DNA of 64,000 bases from Penelope pileata (lineage: Eukaryota > Chordata > Aves > Galliformes > Cracidae): assembly GCA_013396635.1 (NCBI GenBank), contig WBMW01005542.1:2073235-2137234 (forward strand). Reading direction: 5' to 3'. The first letter of the stretch is position 1. Each line of letters begins with the position of its first letter. The translations under genes and the position numbers were made by a program. The notes under the pieces are model-generated. The model made no database searches, was not told the DNA's origin, and worked only from the letters and a program-made list of their open reading frames with translations. Positions 1 to 13,085 of this stretch are shown in pieces.

Positions 1-1550
1 CCAGGAAGAGGAGAAAACATGAACCAAGGCTGTATAGGATCACAGTGTCACGGGATGGAGAAGACCTACTAGGGCAACAAATCCAGATCTTCACAGTGGC
101 AAACCACAGCTGTCTGCAGAGAGGACTCCAGAAGGTCTTCCCTGAGTTGTGTCTATCTCTGTAGCCTTCATCTCCGTATTGTCAGAGGAACAGCTGGATG
201 AAGAGAGGCCAAATTTGGGGTGAAATCTGGAGGGAGACTAAGTCTGTTCGTTCATGTTGTTGTCTGGCTTTCCTTAACACATATATTGAGCTAACTTAGA
301 CTTCCTTTTGGTTATATTGCACTGGTACAGGCTGTTGCCAAACACAACCCTTCCAGCTCCAGGTGCTGTGGGGGAATATGACGCCCTCCCAGGGTGTCCC
401 TCTACAGTCACCAGCAGGTGGCTTCCGTCCCCATGGTTCAGATAACCAGGGCAAAACCAATATTCCAGCAAGCTCTATGAGAGGCAATGAGATGGTTTTT
501 CACTGAGCCAGCACGGGCAGGTTCCTCTGAGGAGCAACAGATCCTCCAGCTAGCAGCCATCTGCTGAGGGGACATCTGTCCATGAACACAGAGGTGCATG
601 GCAGAGGGTGCTCCAGCAGGGAGCTAAGTGGGAAAGACAATTGTCTTCTCCATCAGCAGTGTTCTGCTCAGCTCATTCATTACAGAGTAACATGGTCCCT
701 GCTCAGTGCCCAGTATCCCTGCTTGTTGCCACCACAGGCCTGCACAGCACTCTGTCATATCTCCAGATTCCATACTGCAGCTCTAAGCAGGAAAGAAAAG
801 AGCCTTCTTCTGACTTGTGCTGTGTGCTTGGCTGCATGGACTTGTATTCCCATCTGAGTGCCATTCACCTGTGATTAAGCCACATGTATTATACTCAGTC
901 CTTACATTACTTAAATAATTCTAATATTGCTCAGACTTGCTAGGGCTACTGTGTACCCTCTGTGAACTTTGCTCAGTGATTGTCCCCAGGCACAACACAG
1001 CAGAGAGCTCTGCAAAACTTTCAGGGACAGGTCAAAGCTGCCGCAAGAAGTCAATGCTCCTCAACAAATCTTTTCTTTCTGTAGAGATCCCATGAACTTG
1101 TGGCGCTGTTTTCCTAGCGCAGGAGTGGTACCAGATGGGGTCAACAATGCTCCAGCCCCACTGACTGTGACCGCTAACATCTGATGAAAGACCTTTCCAC
1201 TTGTGGTGGAAAGAGGAAGGAACTGATGTGAAAGGGAGAGAAAAGTGCAAAACCTCCCTCCTTTTATGCATGTCTCCATTTGAAATATCAAGACAGGTTT
1301 CCTACTGTAATTAATATTCTTTCTATGTCTTCAATTTGAAATTGAAATTGAAATAGAGAAGTGTACAGGATAGTTCTTAAAACATAATCCATATCAGGAA
1401 TAGCTACATTCTGTGTATGCAACCTGCTCTTCACATCTCACTATGTTAAATAAGTATTCCAAGAAAGGGCAGCAAAACACTCAGACAATTGTCCTATCCG
1501 ATAACCTGCACAAGAGAAAGAGTTCTGTTCTGCCTTCAACGAAGGGACAA
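1..1550. other. Non-coding segment, nothing recognised
   Basis: I see no exon with both splice signals in a consistent frame, no repeat family I recognise and no RNA gene. The open frames here are under 95 codons, overlap one another on both strands and look like chance. Confidence 0.5.
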
Positions 1551-1650
1551 AGAATAGAATAGAATGGAATAGAATGGAATAGAATGGAATAGAATGGAAT
1601 AGAATAGAATAGAATAGAATAGAATAGAATAGAATAGAATAGAATAGAAT
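1551..1650. repeat. AGAAT pentanucleotide microsatellite
   Basis: Twenty uninterrupted pentamers. The first part alternates AGAAT and GGAAT (a 10-base higher period over 1561-1600) and the second part is pure AGAAT. The array abuts the 3' tail of a minus-strand CR1, whose terminal octamer on this strand reads catagaat-like. The array probably grew from that tail. Confidence 0.95.
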
Positions 1651-2315
1651 CATTCAAAGAATCACAGAATCAAAGAATATTCTGAATTGGAACAGACCCA
1701 CAAGGATCACTTCTGAGAGCATTGTCCAAACACTTCTTAAACTCCACCAGGCTCAGTGCCATGCTCGGGGGGAGCCTGTTCCGGTGCCTGACAACCCTCT
1801 GGTGAAGAACTTTTTTCTAACACCCAACCTGACCCTCCTCTGACACAGCCCCATGCCATTCCCCCGGGTCCTGTCACTGTCCCCAGAGAGCAGAGCTCAG
1901 CGCTGCCCCTCCGCTCCCCTCGTGAGGAAGCTGTGGGCCTCAGCCTCCTCTTCTCTGGGCTGAACAAATCAAGGGATCTCAGTTGCTTCTTATGTGTCTT
2001 GCCCTCTAGACCCTTCACCATCTTCATAGCCTTCCTTTGGATGCTGTTTAATAGTTTTGCGTCCTTCTTATGTTGTGGCACCCAAACGTGCACACAGAGC
2101 TCGAGGTGAGGCCGCATAGCACAGAGCAGAGTGAGACAATCCCTCCCCTACCCCTGGGTACAGTTGGCCCTTTTGGCTGCCAGGGCACACTTGGATTCAA
2201 TTTGCTGCCAACTAGAACCTCCAGATCCCTTTCTGTGGGGCTCTTCTCCAGCCTCTCATTCCTCAGTCTGTCTGTGTCCCATTCCAAGTGCAAAGTCAGG
2301 CACGTGCTCATCTAG
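1651..2315 (-). mobile_element. CR1 LINE, 5'-truncated, 3' end at left
   Basis: CR1 non-LTR retrotransposon, 3' portion of ORF2 plus 3' tail, read on the minus strand. The left edge has the tail (agaatcacagaatcaaagaat). Inside are ORF2 C-terminal signatures in two minus frames: ERLEKSPTERDLEVLVGSKL at about 2200-2270, then PHLELCVHVWVPQHKKDAKL and KKQLRSLDLFSPEKRRLR at about 1930-2115. The frame switch between them shows at least one indel, so the copy is dead. CR1 copies are normally 5'-truncated like this one. The family encodes an endonuclease/reverse transcriptase, but only the region downstream of the RT palm is left here. Confidence 0.93.
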
Positions 2316-5300
2316 ATGGAATAGAAGACTGAGGACTGTCACTCCGTGCCAGGGGGAAAGTCTCTTTTTCACAGACTTGCTTTCATGTTACTTGTGCCAC
2401 CGGATAACTTGTGCTGCTGCTGAAATAAAGAGGTTTTTGACAGGTGGACTGCAAACTATGCCTGTGAAAGTGTGGTGTCACATATCTTCTCATGATCGCA
2501 GCCAACACCCTCCGTGACAAAGTCAGAGAACAAACCCTGGGCTTTCAGGTGAACTGAGGCATGCTTTCCCTTTTAAACTGACAAACAGATCAGGTACCAG
2601 AACAGAGTTCCAGCAAAAATTGCCTCTTACAGTCTTCAGTCATGTCTTGGTGCACCTCTCTGGGATCTGATGGAGCCAGAGCTGAGGCACTCCTCTGGCT
2701 CCACATCAGCGCTGAGCTCTCTGTCACCAGGACTGTTCAGAGATTTTATGGAGCAGCCAAAAATCTTCAGCAACTGAAGGGCGATGGGGAAGGGAAAGTG
2801 GAAAATTGCATATGACGGACTGGCAGAAACCATGAAGGATGAAGGCCTCTAAAACCTAGCTGTTTTTCTCTATTCCAGAGGGTAGGCAGGATGGAGATAT
2901 TTTTAGTGGAGTCGAAGTCTAAAAGCTAGAGGCTTAGCACCTTCTATATGGAAAAAAACACCTTGTATAGGTCTCTCGGTCCTCCTTGTCTTTGAGTTTC
3001 CATGACCGCACACAGTCATAGTACTATTCTATTAAAATACTTCCAGTCTATGAGTTTTCAAGAGTTAAATTGCATTCTGGCAAGATGTTAGGCACCTCCC
3101 CTCCCTCTGATGGTCGATTTTGGTGGGGATACCTTGTGGCTCAAAGTTAGTGCACTGTGTTTGATGGGTCAGCACTTGCCAAAGATCTTTCTTCTTGTTT
3201 CAGTGTGAGTCCCTTGAACAAAATCTTTCAGCTTTCATTTTAATTCTGCCGCAGTGCTGGTATGTTTCTCACAGTTCTTTAAATGGTAAAAAGCAAAAAG
3301 GAGAAATGTCTGGGGGAAAAGCATATTAATATCATTGGCTGTTTTATTTACATCTCCAGATACTTCAAAATGTGGGCTACATGAATGTTGAGTACCTATA
3401 ATGTGTTCCTACAGCATGCAAGCTTGTTACATGCATAACAAAGACTTTTAAAAACAAATTTACAGTACCAGAGAGCAGGGGCAGGGCTTGGATAAGTGCA
3501 TCTCCAAATTCCATCTAGTGGTTCTTCAGCCAGGTCATGCCAACATCTGCCTCACAGCCAATCGTATGCACTCATAGCAATGCTTAGGTCTGATTGTGGA
3601 CAGCAAAGGAGGTGCTGAGCACTGCACAAGTCTGAATGTCAGCCTGCAGGCAATTGGCATGCTGTTCTGGTGTCTCTGTAGATGCTAACACCCTAAAAGT
3701 ACGTGTCAGAGGTGAAAGCAACAGATTCAGCACAAGACAGTTGCTGGTGGTCCCTGTGGTCCCTGCCTACATGAGACTGAAAATGGCTTTCAGCAGGCAG
3801 TTTATTTTCTTAATGCTAGGAGGGCTACAGCTGAAAGCCACTACATTTAATGTTAACATTGAGGCTAGAGACTTCGTATTGTAGTGATTAGGAGCAGGAA
3901 CTTCAGAGACAGTAGCACGCAAGTCAGCAGGAGCAGGCAGATGGGATGTAAAGAGACTGCAAGAATTGCAGGTCAGCTCTAAGTAATGGAATTTGTTAGT
4001 GGGTTTTTGTTGTTGTTGTTTTTTAATGTATTTCCTCTCTGGTTATTTTCTGAAATGCAAACAAATCCTCACAGGATTTAGTATCTCTTCTTCCTTGGGT
4101 TTTGGCTCACAAAAGTCTTTCGCCCTCCTTGACTGGTCTAAATTGGATTATATACAATATATAATCCAAAGTGGGAAGCAATGTCAACCACATTGATGCT
4201 TTGGTTTTTCATGTTTAAAAATGGCATTTCCATTCTCAGGGTTCAGTTTACAGTCCTCTCTCACGCAGGGCCCCCCTGGTCTCCAAGGAACTGTCCAAGC
4301 AAGGATGACACACATGAGAAAGTTTGTACGACTGGGCTGTCAATTGCATAGATTTCTTTAGGAAAGCAGTCAAAAATCTTAAATATTTAGCAGAAAAAAT
4401 ATTTTTTCCTCTTTTAAAACAAAAACAGATCAAAAGAAACATATCACTCAAAGTAAATTTCAGTGTCAATTTTTTACACCAGAGCTAAACCCCCAAGGAA
4501 TCAGTGCAGATAAAAGACAACAGACTAAAGACATGCACAGGAGCTGGCTTAGACGTCAATCCTTACACTATTTCACATTTTGAATAAATATCATTGTTAT
4601 CCAAAATTTTTTATTATGCAGGCAACAACAGCACTTTAGCATGATACCATGCCTATAAATTTCCTTAGAAATGGATGCAGATTTAAAAAATATGTCAATA
4701 TCTAACATTTTAATAATGGATGCAACGTATTACACAGATTCATATGAATTGTTTTTAGGGACAGTAGTGATCACCATTGCTCCATCTATCACAATGGGAT
4801 ATTTTTTCAAGTGTTTTGAGGCTTTATGCAAGAAAGGAAAATACATATTTTAACAGGATGGTGAGCCAAAATGCTCTAAACACCCTCACTCAGCTGCTGC
4901 ATAGTCCTAGAGATGCCTGAATTTCATATATGCATTACTTGGAAAACATCAGGCTTTCTTGGTGCCAAAACCTCCTCTCCAGTGAGTGCCCAGGGCTGCC
5001 CTATTAGCCAGATCTGGGCAGATCATATGTAAATACCACCCCCAGATACCTGGGATGGCTCAAGCCACTTGGCCATCTCCCAGTGCACATTGGCTGGGAC
5101 AAACCCCTCAGAAGGGAGGGCTCCCATGTCAAATAGAGGAAGAGGAGCAGTGACTTTGTGAGACACACTTCAGGTGAGCAGGGAACCCACCCAGGCTGTG
5201 GAAAAGCAGAAGTGGGTCGGTGAGAAGGCATGTCCCAGAGCATGGGAGCTGGAGGGGGCCGTACACACGGGAGTTTTGGGGTCAAGATCCCAGATCTACC

Positions 5301-5928
5301 AGAGATAGAATGAAGCATGAGAAGGAACACAACTCCTTGAGCGCTCTACTGTTAAAGGTGTTTTCTGCAAAAATGGGGCAAAGGCACATTACAGACTATG
5401 CCAACAACTGTTTATGTGAGATTAAATAAGGGCTGTGTGCCTTGGTAGCAGTGTAGTCCAACTTCCTGTGCATTTACAGAGAAAAGAGACCCCTGCCACC
5501 CCTGAAAGAGAGGCTGTAACACCTTCCAGCAGGAGACTCAGCGTGACGGCTAACTCCTTATAGCCACGTGCAGGTTTGTAACACCTCTACCCTTCATGTT
5601 TCCTCTTGGCCAACTCCTGGCAGCTATTTGCTGAGTGAGTAGATTTTAAAGCTGTTCCCTAAGCCATGATCCTGAGTGGTACTGTGGGGCAGCCAGCAGC
5701 AGGCAGAGCCTAGAGGTGTAAGTGGAGCTGCACTCTGTGCTGCAAGTCAGAGTATGAACAACCTTGCTGTAGAAAGAAATCACCAGCAGCATTAGTTAGG
5801 CCTCTGCAAATTTGAAACACTGATGGATTCTTTGAACAACTGATCCCCTAAATTCATCAATACTGCAAGTTAAGGTATTTGACTGAACTGACAAGTAGTT
5901 AAATTTAATATTAACAGTGCTGTAAGCT
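2316..5928. other. Non-coding segment, nothing recognised
   Basis: AT-rich unique sequence. It has a short TTG run at about 4008-4020 and several short low-complexity stretches. Frames such as 3636-3884 (82 codons) and 5004-5330 (minus, 108 codons) lack splice context and any recognisable motif. I do not call them genes. Confidence 0.45.
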
Positions 5929-5969
5929 TTTTTTTTTTTTNNNNNNNNNNNNNNNNNNNNNNNNTTTTT
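5929..5969. other. Assembly gap inside a poly-T tract
   Basis: Twelve T precede 24 unknown bases (5941-5964), and five T follow. The gap is probably an unresolved homopolymer, so its real length is unknown. A minus-strand frame that runs across the N bases is meaningless. Confidence 0.97.
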
Positions 5970-6039
5970 GCTTTTACAAACAATATGCTTAAAATCACCA
6001 TGCTTGAATTGATTATGTTAGCACATAAGTAATCTAGTG

Positions 6040-6599
6040 TATGTTGGTTGCTCTGAAGGTAATGCCTCCCATTTATTTCCATGGGAAATACAAAGAGCAC
6101 GGTAAAACTATTTGATAAAGCAAGTTCTCAGCTACAAAACACTATTTTGCAACATAGTCACCACCACTAGCTGGTTCATGTGGATGAGTCGATTGAGACA
6201 CTCTTCATTTTGTGGTGTGACAGCTGGGCATGGCCGTCTGGAACGTGGCTTGTCTTTCACATCGTTGTTGCCACTGCTGAAATGCACCGCTCACTGGCTG
6301 ACCACGCTCACATCCACTGTTTGGTCTCCATAAACATTCAGCAAGTGTCAATGAATGTCAACGGGTGCCATTTTTTCCACATGGAGGAATTCAGTTTCAC
6401 CCCCTTGCTCCATCCGCACTCCCATGTCAGACACCACTGTGTCAGTGCCCCTCTGCTGCCATCTGTCACACGACAACAACATGGAACAGGATAGTGGTGG
6501 GAAGGTTCAGCCTCTGCTTCCATCCCACCAACATCCACCTCTGATGGTGAGGGCCAACATCATAACATGGGAGACATTACTTTCGGAGCAGTCCTCATA
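6040..6599 (-). mobile_element. Mariner (Galluhop-like) DNA transposon, internally deleted, copy 1
   Basis: Both ends survive as inverted repeats of about 30 bases. Left is tatgttggttgctctgaagg continuing to cctccc. Right, read in reverse complement, is tatgaggactgctccgaaag continuing to tctccc. Mariners insert at TA, and TA occurs at both outer edges. The transposase would read on the minus strand with its N-terminus at the right. About 350 bases of N-terminal coding remain (start region through the first helix-turn-helix and part of the second), matching copies 2 and 3. They are then joined near 6172-6180 to the last part of the gene, so the catalytic core is missing. Full mariners are about 1.2-1.3 kb and this one is 560 bases. 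Confidence 0.9.
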
Positions 6600-6659
6600 T
6601 ATTCAACTCTATCCCATCATGCCTCACCTCTACAGATATAGTGTTAAATAGATTTAATC

Positions 6660-6702
6660 TGTTTTAAAAAAGCTTTTTTAAAAAACCTATTTTTAAAAGC
6701 TT
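6660..6702. repeat. AT-rich imperfect inverted repeat
   Basis: Runs of T and A around two AAGCTTT-like blocks (tttaaaaaagcttttttaaa and attttTAAAAGCTTT) could fold back on themselves. It sits between a mariner and a CR1. I cannot attach it to a known family. Confidence 0.4.
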
Positions 6703-6756
6703 TGCCTAATCCACACAGTGCTCACCCCGTTACCAGCTGTAGGAGCTCTGTTTCAG

Positions 6757-7350
6757 TGTATAACCACCATAGTTTGCACCCTCAGCAAGTTTGCTGAGGA
6801 CAACAAGCTGAGTGGTGCAGTTGACACATTAGAAGAAAGGGATGCCATCCAGAGGGACTTTGATAAACTCAAAAGGTGGGTTCGTGTGAACGTAATGAGG
6901 TTCAACACAGCAAAGTGCAAGGTCTTGCACTTGGGTCAAAGTAATCCCAGATAAGTGCACAGACTGGGAGAAGAGATCCTTGAGAGCAGCCCAGCTGAGA
7001 AAGACCTGGGGGTCCTGGTGGATGAAAAACTGAACAAGAGCCAGCAATGTGCTCGTGCAGCTCAAAAGGCCAACGGTATCCTGGGCTGCATCAGGAGAGG
7101 GGTGGCCAGCAGGGACAGGGAAGTGATTGTCCCTCTCTACTCTGCCCTCATGAGGCCCCATCGGGAGTACTGTGTCCAGGTCTGGGGCCTCCAATACACG
7201 AAAGACATGGAACTGTTGGAGATGGTTCAGAGGAGGGCCACAAAGATGATCAGAGGGCTGGAGCCCTTCCCCAGTGAGGACAGGCTGAGGGAGCTGGGCT
7301 TGTTCAGCAGTGGCTGTGAGGGGACCTCATTGCGGCCTTCCAGTATGTAA
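6757..7350 (+). pseudogene. CR1 ORF2 fragment (reverse transcriptase palm and C-terminal region)
   Basis: This is the coding remnant of the CR1 above. The visible defects are the AED substitution in motif C, the in-frame TAA at 6952-6954 and a frameshift between the LFS motif at about 7303 and the end of the frame at 7350. After it there is a further in-frame TGA at about 7444-7446 in the conserved RFRxDIR motif. The ORF2 product would bind its own RNA 3' end and prime reverse transcription at a nicked target. Nothing of the endonuclease domain is present. Confidence 0.85.
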
Positions 7351-7678
7351 AAGGAGATTATGAACAGGAGAGGAACCAACTTTTCACAAGGGCAGATAGG
7401 ACAGGGAGGAATGGTTTTAAACTGAAGGAGGGAAGGTTTAGATGAGACATCAGGGGGAAATTCTTTACTGAGAGAGTGGTGAGGTGCTGGCACAGGCTGC
7501 CCAGAGAGGTTGTGGATGCCCCGACACTGGACGTGTTCAAGGCCAGGTCGAATGGGGTCCTGGGCAACCTGATCTGGTACCAGATCTGGAGGTTGGTGGC
7601 CCTGCCTGTGGCAGGGGGTTGGAACCTGATGACCCTTGGGGTCCCTTCCAACCTGGGCCATTCTATGTTTTCATGATA
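6757..7678 (+). mobile_element. CR1 LINE, 5'-truncated, plus strand
   Basis: Starts inside the reverse transcriptase palm and runs to the 3' tail (cattctatgttttcatgat). The catalytic motif C region reads LSKFAEDNKL at 6781-6810; the family motif is F/YADD, so the first aspartate is replaced by glutamate (codon 6796-6798). The frame then gives LKRWVRVNVMRFNTAKCKVL, is cut by TAA at 6952-6954, resumes in the same frame as SSPAEKDLGVLVDEKL and CIRRGVASRDREVIVPLYSA, and loses frame at about 7305-7325. The last part reads RCWHRLPREVVDAPTLDVFK in a different frame from about 7476. It is a dead copy, but its similarity to the family signature is high, so it is probably fairly young. Confidence 0.95.
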
Positions 7679-10600
7679 GGCTGTGCACACTTGTGTGAAA
7701 TGTTCCTTGAAGACAGTTCTGGGAGATTAGTCACCCTCTTAGGCAATAAGTACAAATGCCAAAAGTTGGTCTTGGATTTTTCCAAAGAAATTTGGAAAAT
7801 CACAAATCTTTGTCGAATTATGATTTGCACTAAATCTGAACTGGTTTGATCAGGATTCCTTTATGGACTCAGCCACAAGCCACTTCAGCCCCTTGTTCTG
7901 GAACTGGAGCTGCAACTGTGGTCAGTGGGAACTGGAGTCCCATTACTATCTGTTAAGCAGGAGTTGCTACAGGCAGACACACCCAGAGAACGTGGAAGAG
8001 AAGAAAACTGGCTGAGCTCTGTTGCTTTCAGGGATTCTCCAGCTACTTCAAGTTGGGCAGAAAACAACAAAAAATGTCCTTCTCTTTACGCAAAGGAAGT
8101 CAGATGGACACTCTCCTTCAAAGCAGCATGCACAGTTAATTTGAGAAGAAGCGATGTAAAACTAGCCACAGTGGGAGTCTGAAGAGACAGTGATGTGTGG
8201 TAATGCTTTACAAATGCCTTTTGGTGGTCAGGTTTGGGATTGTGCATGCTGAGCTCAGCTCCCAGAAGTGTGATGCTCTGCGCAGAAATGCTGAAAGCCC
8301 TCATGGCTTCAGAGCGCCTGCTGGGAGGTGACATCTTCCACAGATGCCCAAGCTCTGAAATCAGGGGGGTACGAGAATGAAAGCCTTCACTTAGAGGAGA
8401 AACATAGCATAAAAAAGACAGAAAAAGAATTCTAAACGTGATCCAACGAAGCCTGAACTCCGGAAAAACAAACAAAACATACCTTGATTTTTTTTTAAAT
8501 CAAACCAGTTCTGCAAATGTTTCAGCTGTAACCCTTGGCAAGGCTGCCACATTGTTTATGCAGAAGCATGCACTCCTGAGTTCAGCTGCAGTCTTCCAGC
8601 TGATGCTGTATCCTGTCGCCAGCAGCAAGACCTTGCTGGTGCCCAGGATGTGGTGTGACCCAGAGCTGTGGCTACTGGAGGAGGTGAGTCAGCCAGAGCC
8701 GCTGCAGCCAGCTCTGCAACAGCTCCCTGCGATGAGGAGGTGCAGTGAGTCTGGCCTCATCCTGAAAAGCAAATGCTGGAGGTTGGGTCTCATCTCCCAT
8801 TTCTGGATTTCATCATCCTGTAAGGCCTCTGAGGGATGCGCTAGGTCTTTTGGAACTATATGGGCATGGCTCCCACTAGCAAGAAGGCTCTGGCCATATT
8901 CAAAAAAGATCCACTATCACTAATGGCCATAAGTGTTTGGACAAATGAGGGGCACAGGAAGGTATTTCTGAAACTGCTGTTTGAACTTTGTTTACGCACT
9001 GTACTGGGAAAAAAAAAGAAAAAGAAGATACAAAGGCAATCTACCCCCCTTCAAGGTCGTTTTACCAACTTCCCCATGTGAGCACAGCTATCAGCTCTTT
9101 TTTGGTTTACCCAGAACTTGCTACAAGTGCCTTCTCAGAGCTTTTTCCATGTTTACTGTGTTGCCACAATGCTCTCCATGACTTATACAGCTGCCTTCCT
9201 ACATTCTGCTGGTTTTTCAAAGTTTTTGTGATCTTTCTCTGCTCTTAATATAGCAGTGACATATTATATGCAAATGACAGTACCATGTGTTCTGTTTATC
9301 CCTGCTGCACACAACCCAACCAACAGATGTTTTTAAACCCCAGTATACAACATATATTTAATTCATGCAAAAGAAGCCTGCAATCACGCTTTGTTTTGAT
9401 TCAGAAGTTGCCAGTGTTTGAATTGTGTAATCGCTGTTTTGGAAAGATCTCCCAGCTACTAAATAGCTGGTATTGCTGTGGGCAAGTAGGAAATGGCTAC
9501 ATTGCCATCTCACAGTAGATGTCCAATAGTGACAGTGTTAAAAGCAGACATTGCCTACTTCAAAGAAATACAGTGAAAAATTACAAAAGATGTCTGTAAT
9601 GGAGACTTTGTGACCACTTAGTCCTTGTAGATGCTGTAAGCTTGAAGATGCTAGCTTTGCATGGCCACTGAAGCATACCATAGCTTGTCCCTGGTCGCAG
9701 ATATTTTCCCAGTGGTGCTGTAATCCTGGTAGAGGATACTCCCTACCTCTATTTTACTATGCACATCCCATAAAGAGAGGGATAAGCCTGTTAGTGCATA
9801 GACTTATCTTGTCTGGGTTGCTGAGTGCTGAACTTCCTCTTCATCCCACCCAGTTATTACTTTCTTAATATAATCGTGATTCAGGAATTTAGGATCCCTG
9901 GAAGTTAGTAGAGGTAGACATTCCTAGATGAAGCATCCTGAATCATTCTGTGAAAGATCTATTGACTGTACACGTGGCTTGGACGTTTAATGCAGTCCTT
10001 AAGTTACCAACCGACACATACTGCTGTCAGAGTAAAGAAGGCTCTCATTCCTCCCTTGAGACTCCTCATCAGCCCCCATGGGCTGCAGCTGGGTCTGTTC
10101 CAGTTGCCCCTGCTGTGGCATGATGCTGGTGCAAGTGCTGGCCCCAGCTGTTGGTCAGGGGCTGGATGAGGACCCGCACCCACCACAAAACACAGAATTG
10201 CATGTGAGCAGGAAGGGCTTCAGCCCCTTCATGTATCATGGCTGGGTGGCACAAGAAAGGATCCCTTGGAAAAAGGTGTATGCAATTGTGTCCTGGGGGT
10301 TATCTGATATGTGTGTGCACAGGGCAGATTAATGCTTCAAACGCAACCTAAATTCTAACATTTCCTAGCTTTCAGATACTTGACATCACAGTCTAAATAC
10401 TGCTCTTCTAAACTATTTTCTGTGCAGCACAGATAAGGCACAGCTTTTATCCACGTGAGTGTTCAGTGTTCCAGAAAGGATACAAATTTCAAAAAAGTCA
10501 AAATGAACAGAGGAAACATCCGAGGTTAATTTGATGGAAGATTTAGTCTCAAAAAAAGCATGAATTCCAGTCTAGTTGAATTAATAGCCATTTTGTCTTC

Positions 10601-13085
10601 TTTGGGTTGCTTTGACCTGGTAACTTCTCTAAGAGTTTGTTATTCTATCAACCTTTGTTCATCTTTGTCTTTGAAAATACATTTCTTCACTTCTAATTGA
10701 ATTCAGTTTTAGTGTTGTAAGAAAAAAACCTCAACACTTAGCACCAGTCAAAGAGAATTCATTTTCCAGTAACTCAGAACACTCTCTTTGAAGGTGAGCT
10801 CACTTAGCCAAATCTTTGAAGTCTGCCATATGTACCAATCCTGCAGCCAAATGCAGTGATGTGATTACAGACACACAGTTTTTGGCAAATTTTCATTAAG
10901 ACTTTGTCTTGATCAGAGATGTCTAAAGCTCGCCAGAAGCATGTAGAAACACATAAACTGCCAATGGGTCGAGCTTCTAATAGGAGGACTGGGAATTATT
11001 TGAGAATACATATTTCCAAAGGACAAAAAAAGGATTCTTTTCATTTAGCCTTAAATAGAAGAAGGTAGCCCTGACAGACCATGCTGATCCAGACTAACTG
11101 GATTCTCATACCCCTTCCTAGAGATGGCTCTTCAGCATCCTTCTGCTCCCAGAGTTAAAGTGGAGATGCTTGCGTCCCTTGGTGTCAGGAAGAACTTGCT
11201 GAATTTGCCTGCAATACGGAATGGACATTCATCTGTATGGAAATGTCCAAGTGCCCTGTTCATGTAATGGCTTGTATTGTCTGTGGATTTGGTTAGTTTT
11301 GAGATAGAATACGGTGATTTGCCAAAATTCACCTGGGTAACATCCAGCTGATGGGATGCTTTGAAGCTGCGCCAGGGTAAAGGATAGCGGGACTGTTTTG
11401 GGAGGATCCAAAAACTTTTATTTCCAATGAGAAGGAAGAGGTCTTCTCAAGCCCCAACTAGTTGGGCCACATGAATCATCTCTGAGCCTCAGTGCTGGGG
11501 AGTTCTGGTGTCTGCTAGTAAACTTCCACTTGTGTTAGGTCATAACAAGTCAAAACCTGAGTTTGGGTGATTCTGGGATGAAAATGGTGCCTGCAGACTC
11601 CCCTGACTCAGTGTCCCCACCTGTAAGTGATGTTGATGATGCTTGGTAGGAGTTAGGCTGTCAGTGTGCTCAATGCTGGTTGAACCTGCTGAGATCTTTA
11701 TGTGGATGGTTGATTGTTTCATACCACACCCCACTTTAACATCAAAGTGAAGGAAAAATATCTACTAATTAATAATTTCTAATAAATTGCATGGAGGAAA
11801 AGGATCTACAATTTGGCATTATTGTACAGACACCAAGTTTGAAGGGAAGGAAACTGTTAGACTTTCTGCACATGGTGATTTCTGGCCTTGCATTTCTAGT
11901 GGCATGTCCTGTCCAGCATAAATATTTATCTTCTCAGGCTGGCTTCTCCTCTTCTCTTAATTCCCTGAGGAAGAACAGCAAAATTTTATGCCATGAGTTT
12001 TTCACCTCTCCTTGGCCACCTCCTCTCCTGCCTGGCAAGAAACTGAGTGTGGATCCTGAGAGCCCCTGCAAAACGTGAGCACCAGCCATGGGCAACAAGT
12101 TATCCAAAGTGGCTGACATGAGTGCAAAATAGATGAGGCACGGGTCTTAGGAGGAGGATTATTGCTCCAAAATGGGCATGTGTCAGCAGAGTTCAGGAAA
12201 CACAAACTCCTTTCTGACCTGCTTACCTTGGAGCTAACAGTCTTGTTATTTTCTAGGGCTGGAATATGGGAATTGCTCCTTATGGTCACAGAAGCTGGGC
12301 AGGAGAGAAGACTCTGCAGGAAGGACGGGTGACCATGCAGAGCAGGGCCAGCTCACAGCAGCCCTACAGAGCCATCAGCAACAGCAAGGGCTGGCTCCTG
12401 CAGGAATCATTCCTGGTGTGGTGCGTGTTGGGGTCTCTCTCTAGACTCAAAAGGGGGTAAAAAAAAAAAAAAAAAAAAAAAGGCAGGTGATCCACCTGGG
12501 CATGGGAAAGTACTACTTCTGTTGTGTTGTGTGTTTGTTTCCAGCTAATGGCCACACAGTTCCCTCACAGTCCCTGTAACTGCCCTGCAGACTTTCTCCT
12601 CTGGTGGCCATGTTGTGCATGTAGTGAAGGACTCAAACACAACAGAACTTAGTGCCTCAGAACAGGTTTCAGGGCAGCTGAAACTGAGCAGGCCCTGTGC
12701 AAAGCTAGCTGAAAAGGAGAGACTTAAGGTAGGTGCAAGACTCGGATCCTGTTCTCCAGACTCCTCCATCTGACCTCCAACCCTAACCTCATGTCCCTTC
12801 ATCAAAGAATTAGGATTTTCCAGGATGTTTTTTTGGCAAGCACATTGAGTTGGACAATGAGAAAAGAATTGTTCAGTCATGCCCTCTGGGATGCAGCCCC
12901 TAGTTCGCTACAACAGCACCCTGCAAAATCCAGCCCAGAAAGTTTCCAGTCAGTGAGCTCCATGTGAATGCCTTACTAGCATGGACATCTGTCCCTTGTC
13001 CCTTGTCCCAGTGCCTCCTGAGGATGCATTGGAAGATGCTGTACAGTCCCTGGAGATCTTACAGGGAAAGTGAAGTCAATAGTTA
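7679..13085. other. Non-coding segment without recognised genes
   Basis: Mostly unique sequence. It holds a chance-looking 161-codon frame (8438-8923, plus), a 129-codon minus frame (8086-8475) and a poly-A tract (12459-12481). A 47-codon frame at 11124-11267 lies directly behind a pyrimidine-rich acceptor-like sequence. None shows a family motif or a coherent splice chain, so I call no gene. Confidence 0.4.
12459..12481. repeat. Poly-A tract, 23 bases
   Basis: Uninterrupted A run. I see no processed-pseudogene or retroposon body upstream of it, so it is recorded only as a simple repeat. Confidence 0.9.

Noticed and set aside
5870..6100. Minus-strand frame running through the N bases
   Set aside because: It crosses an assembly gap in poly-T and part of a mariner end, so the translation is not real.
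8438..8923. 161-codon plus-strand open frame
   Set aside because: No splice signals, no motif, and interrupted composition. Probably chance.
11124..11267. 47-codon frame with ATG two bases after an acceptor-like tract
   Set aside because: Reads plausibly (MALQHPSAPRVKVEML), but it is short, has no good donor, no partner exon and no family match.
12459..12481. Poly-A as the tail of a processed pseudogene
   Set aside because: No recognisable cDNA-like sequence upstream and no flanking direct repeats visible.
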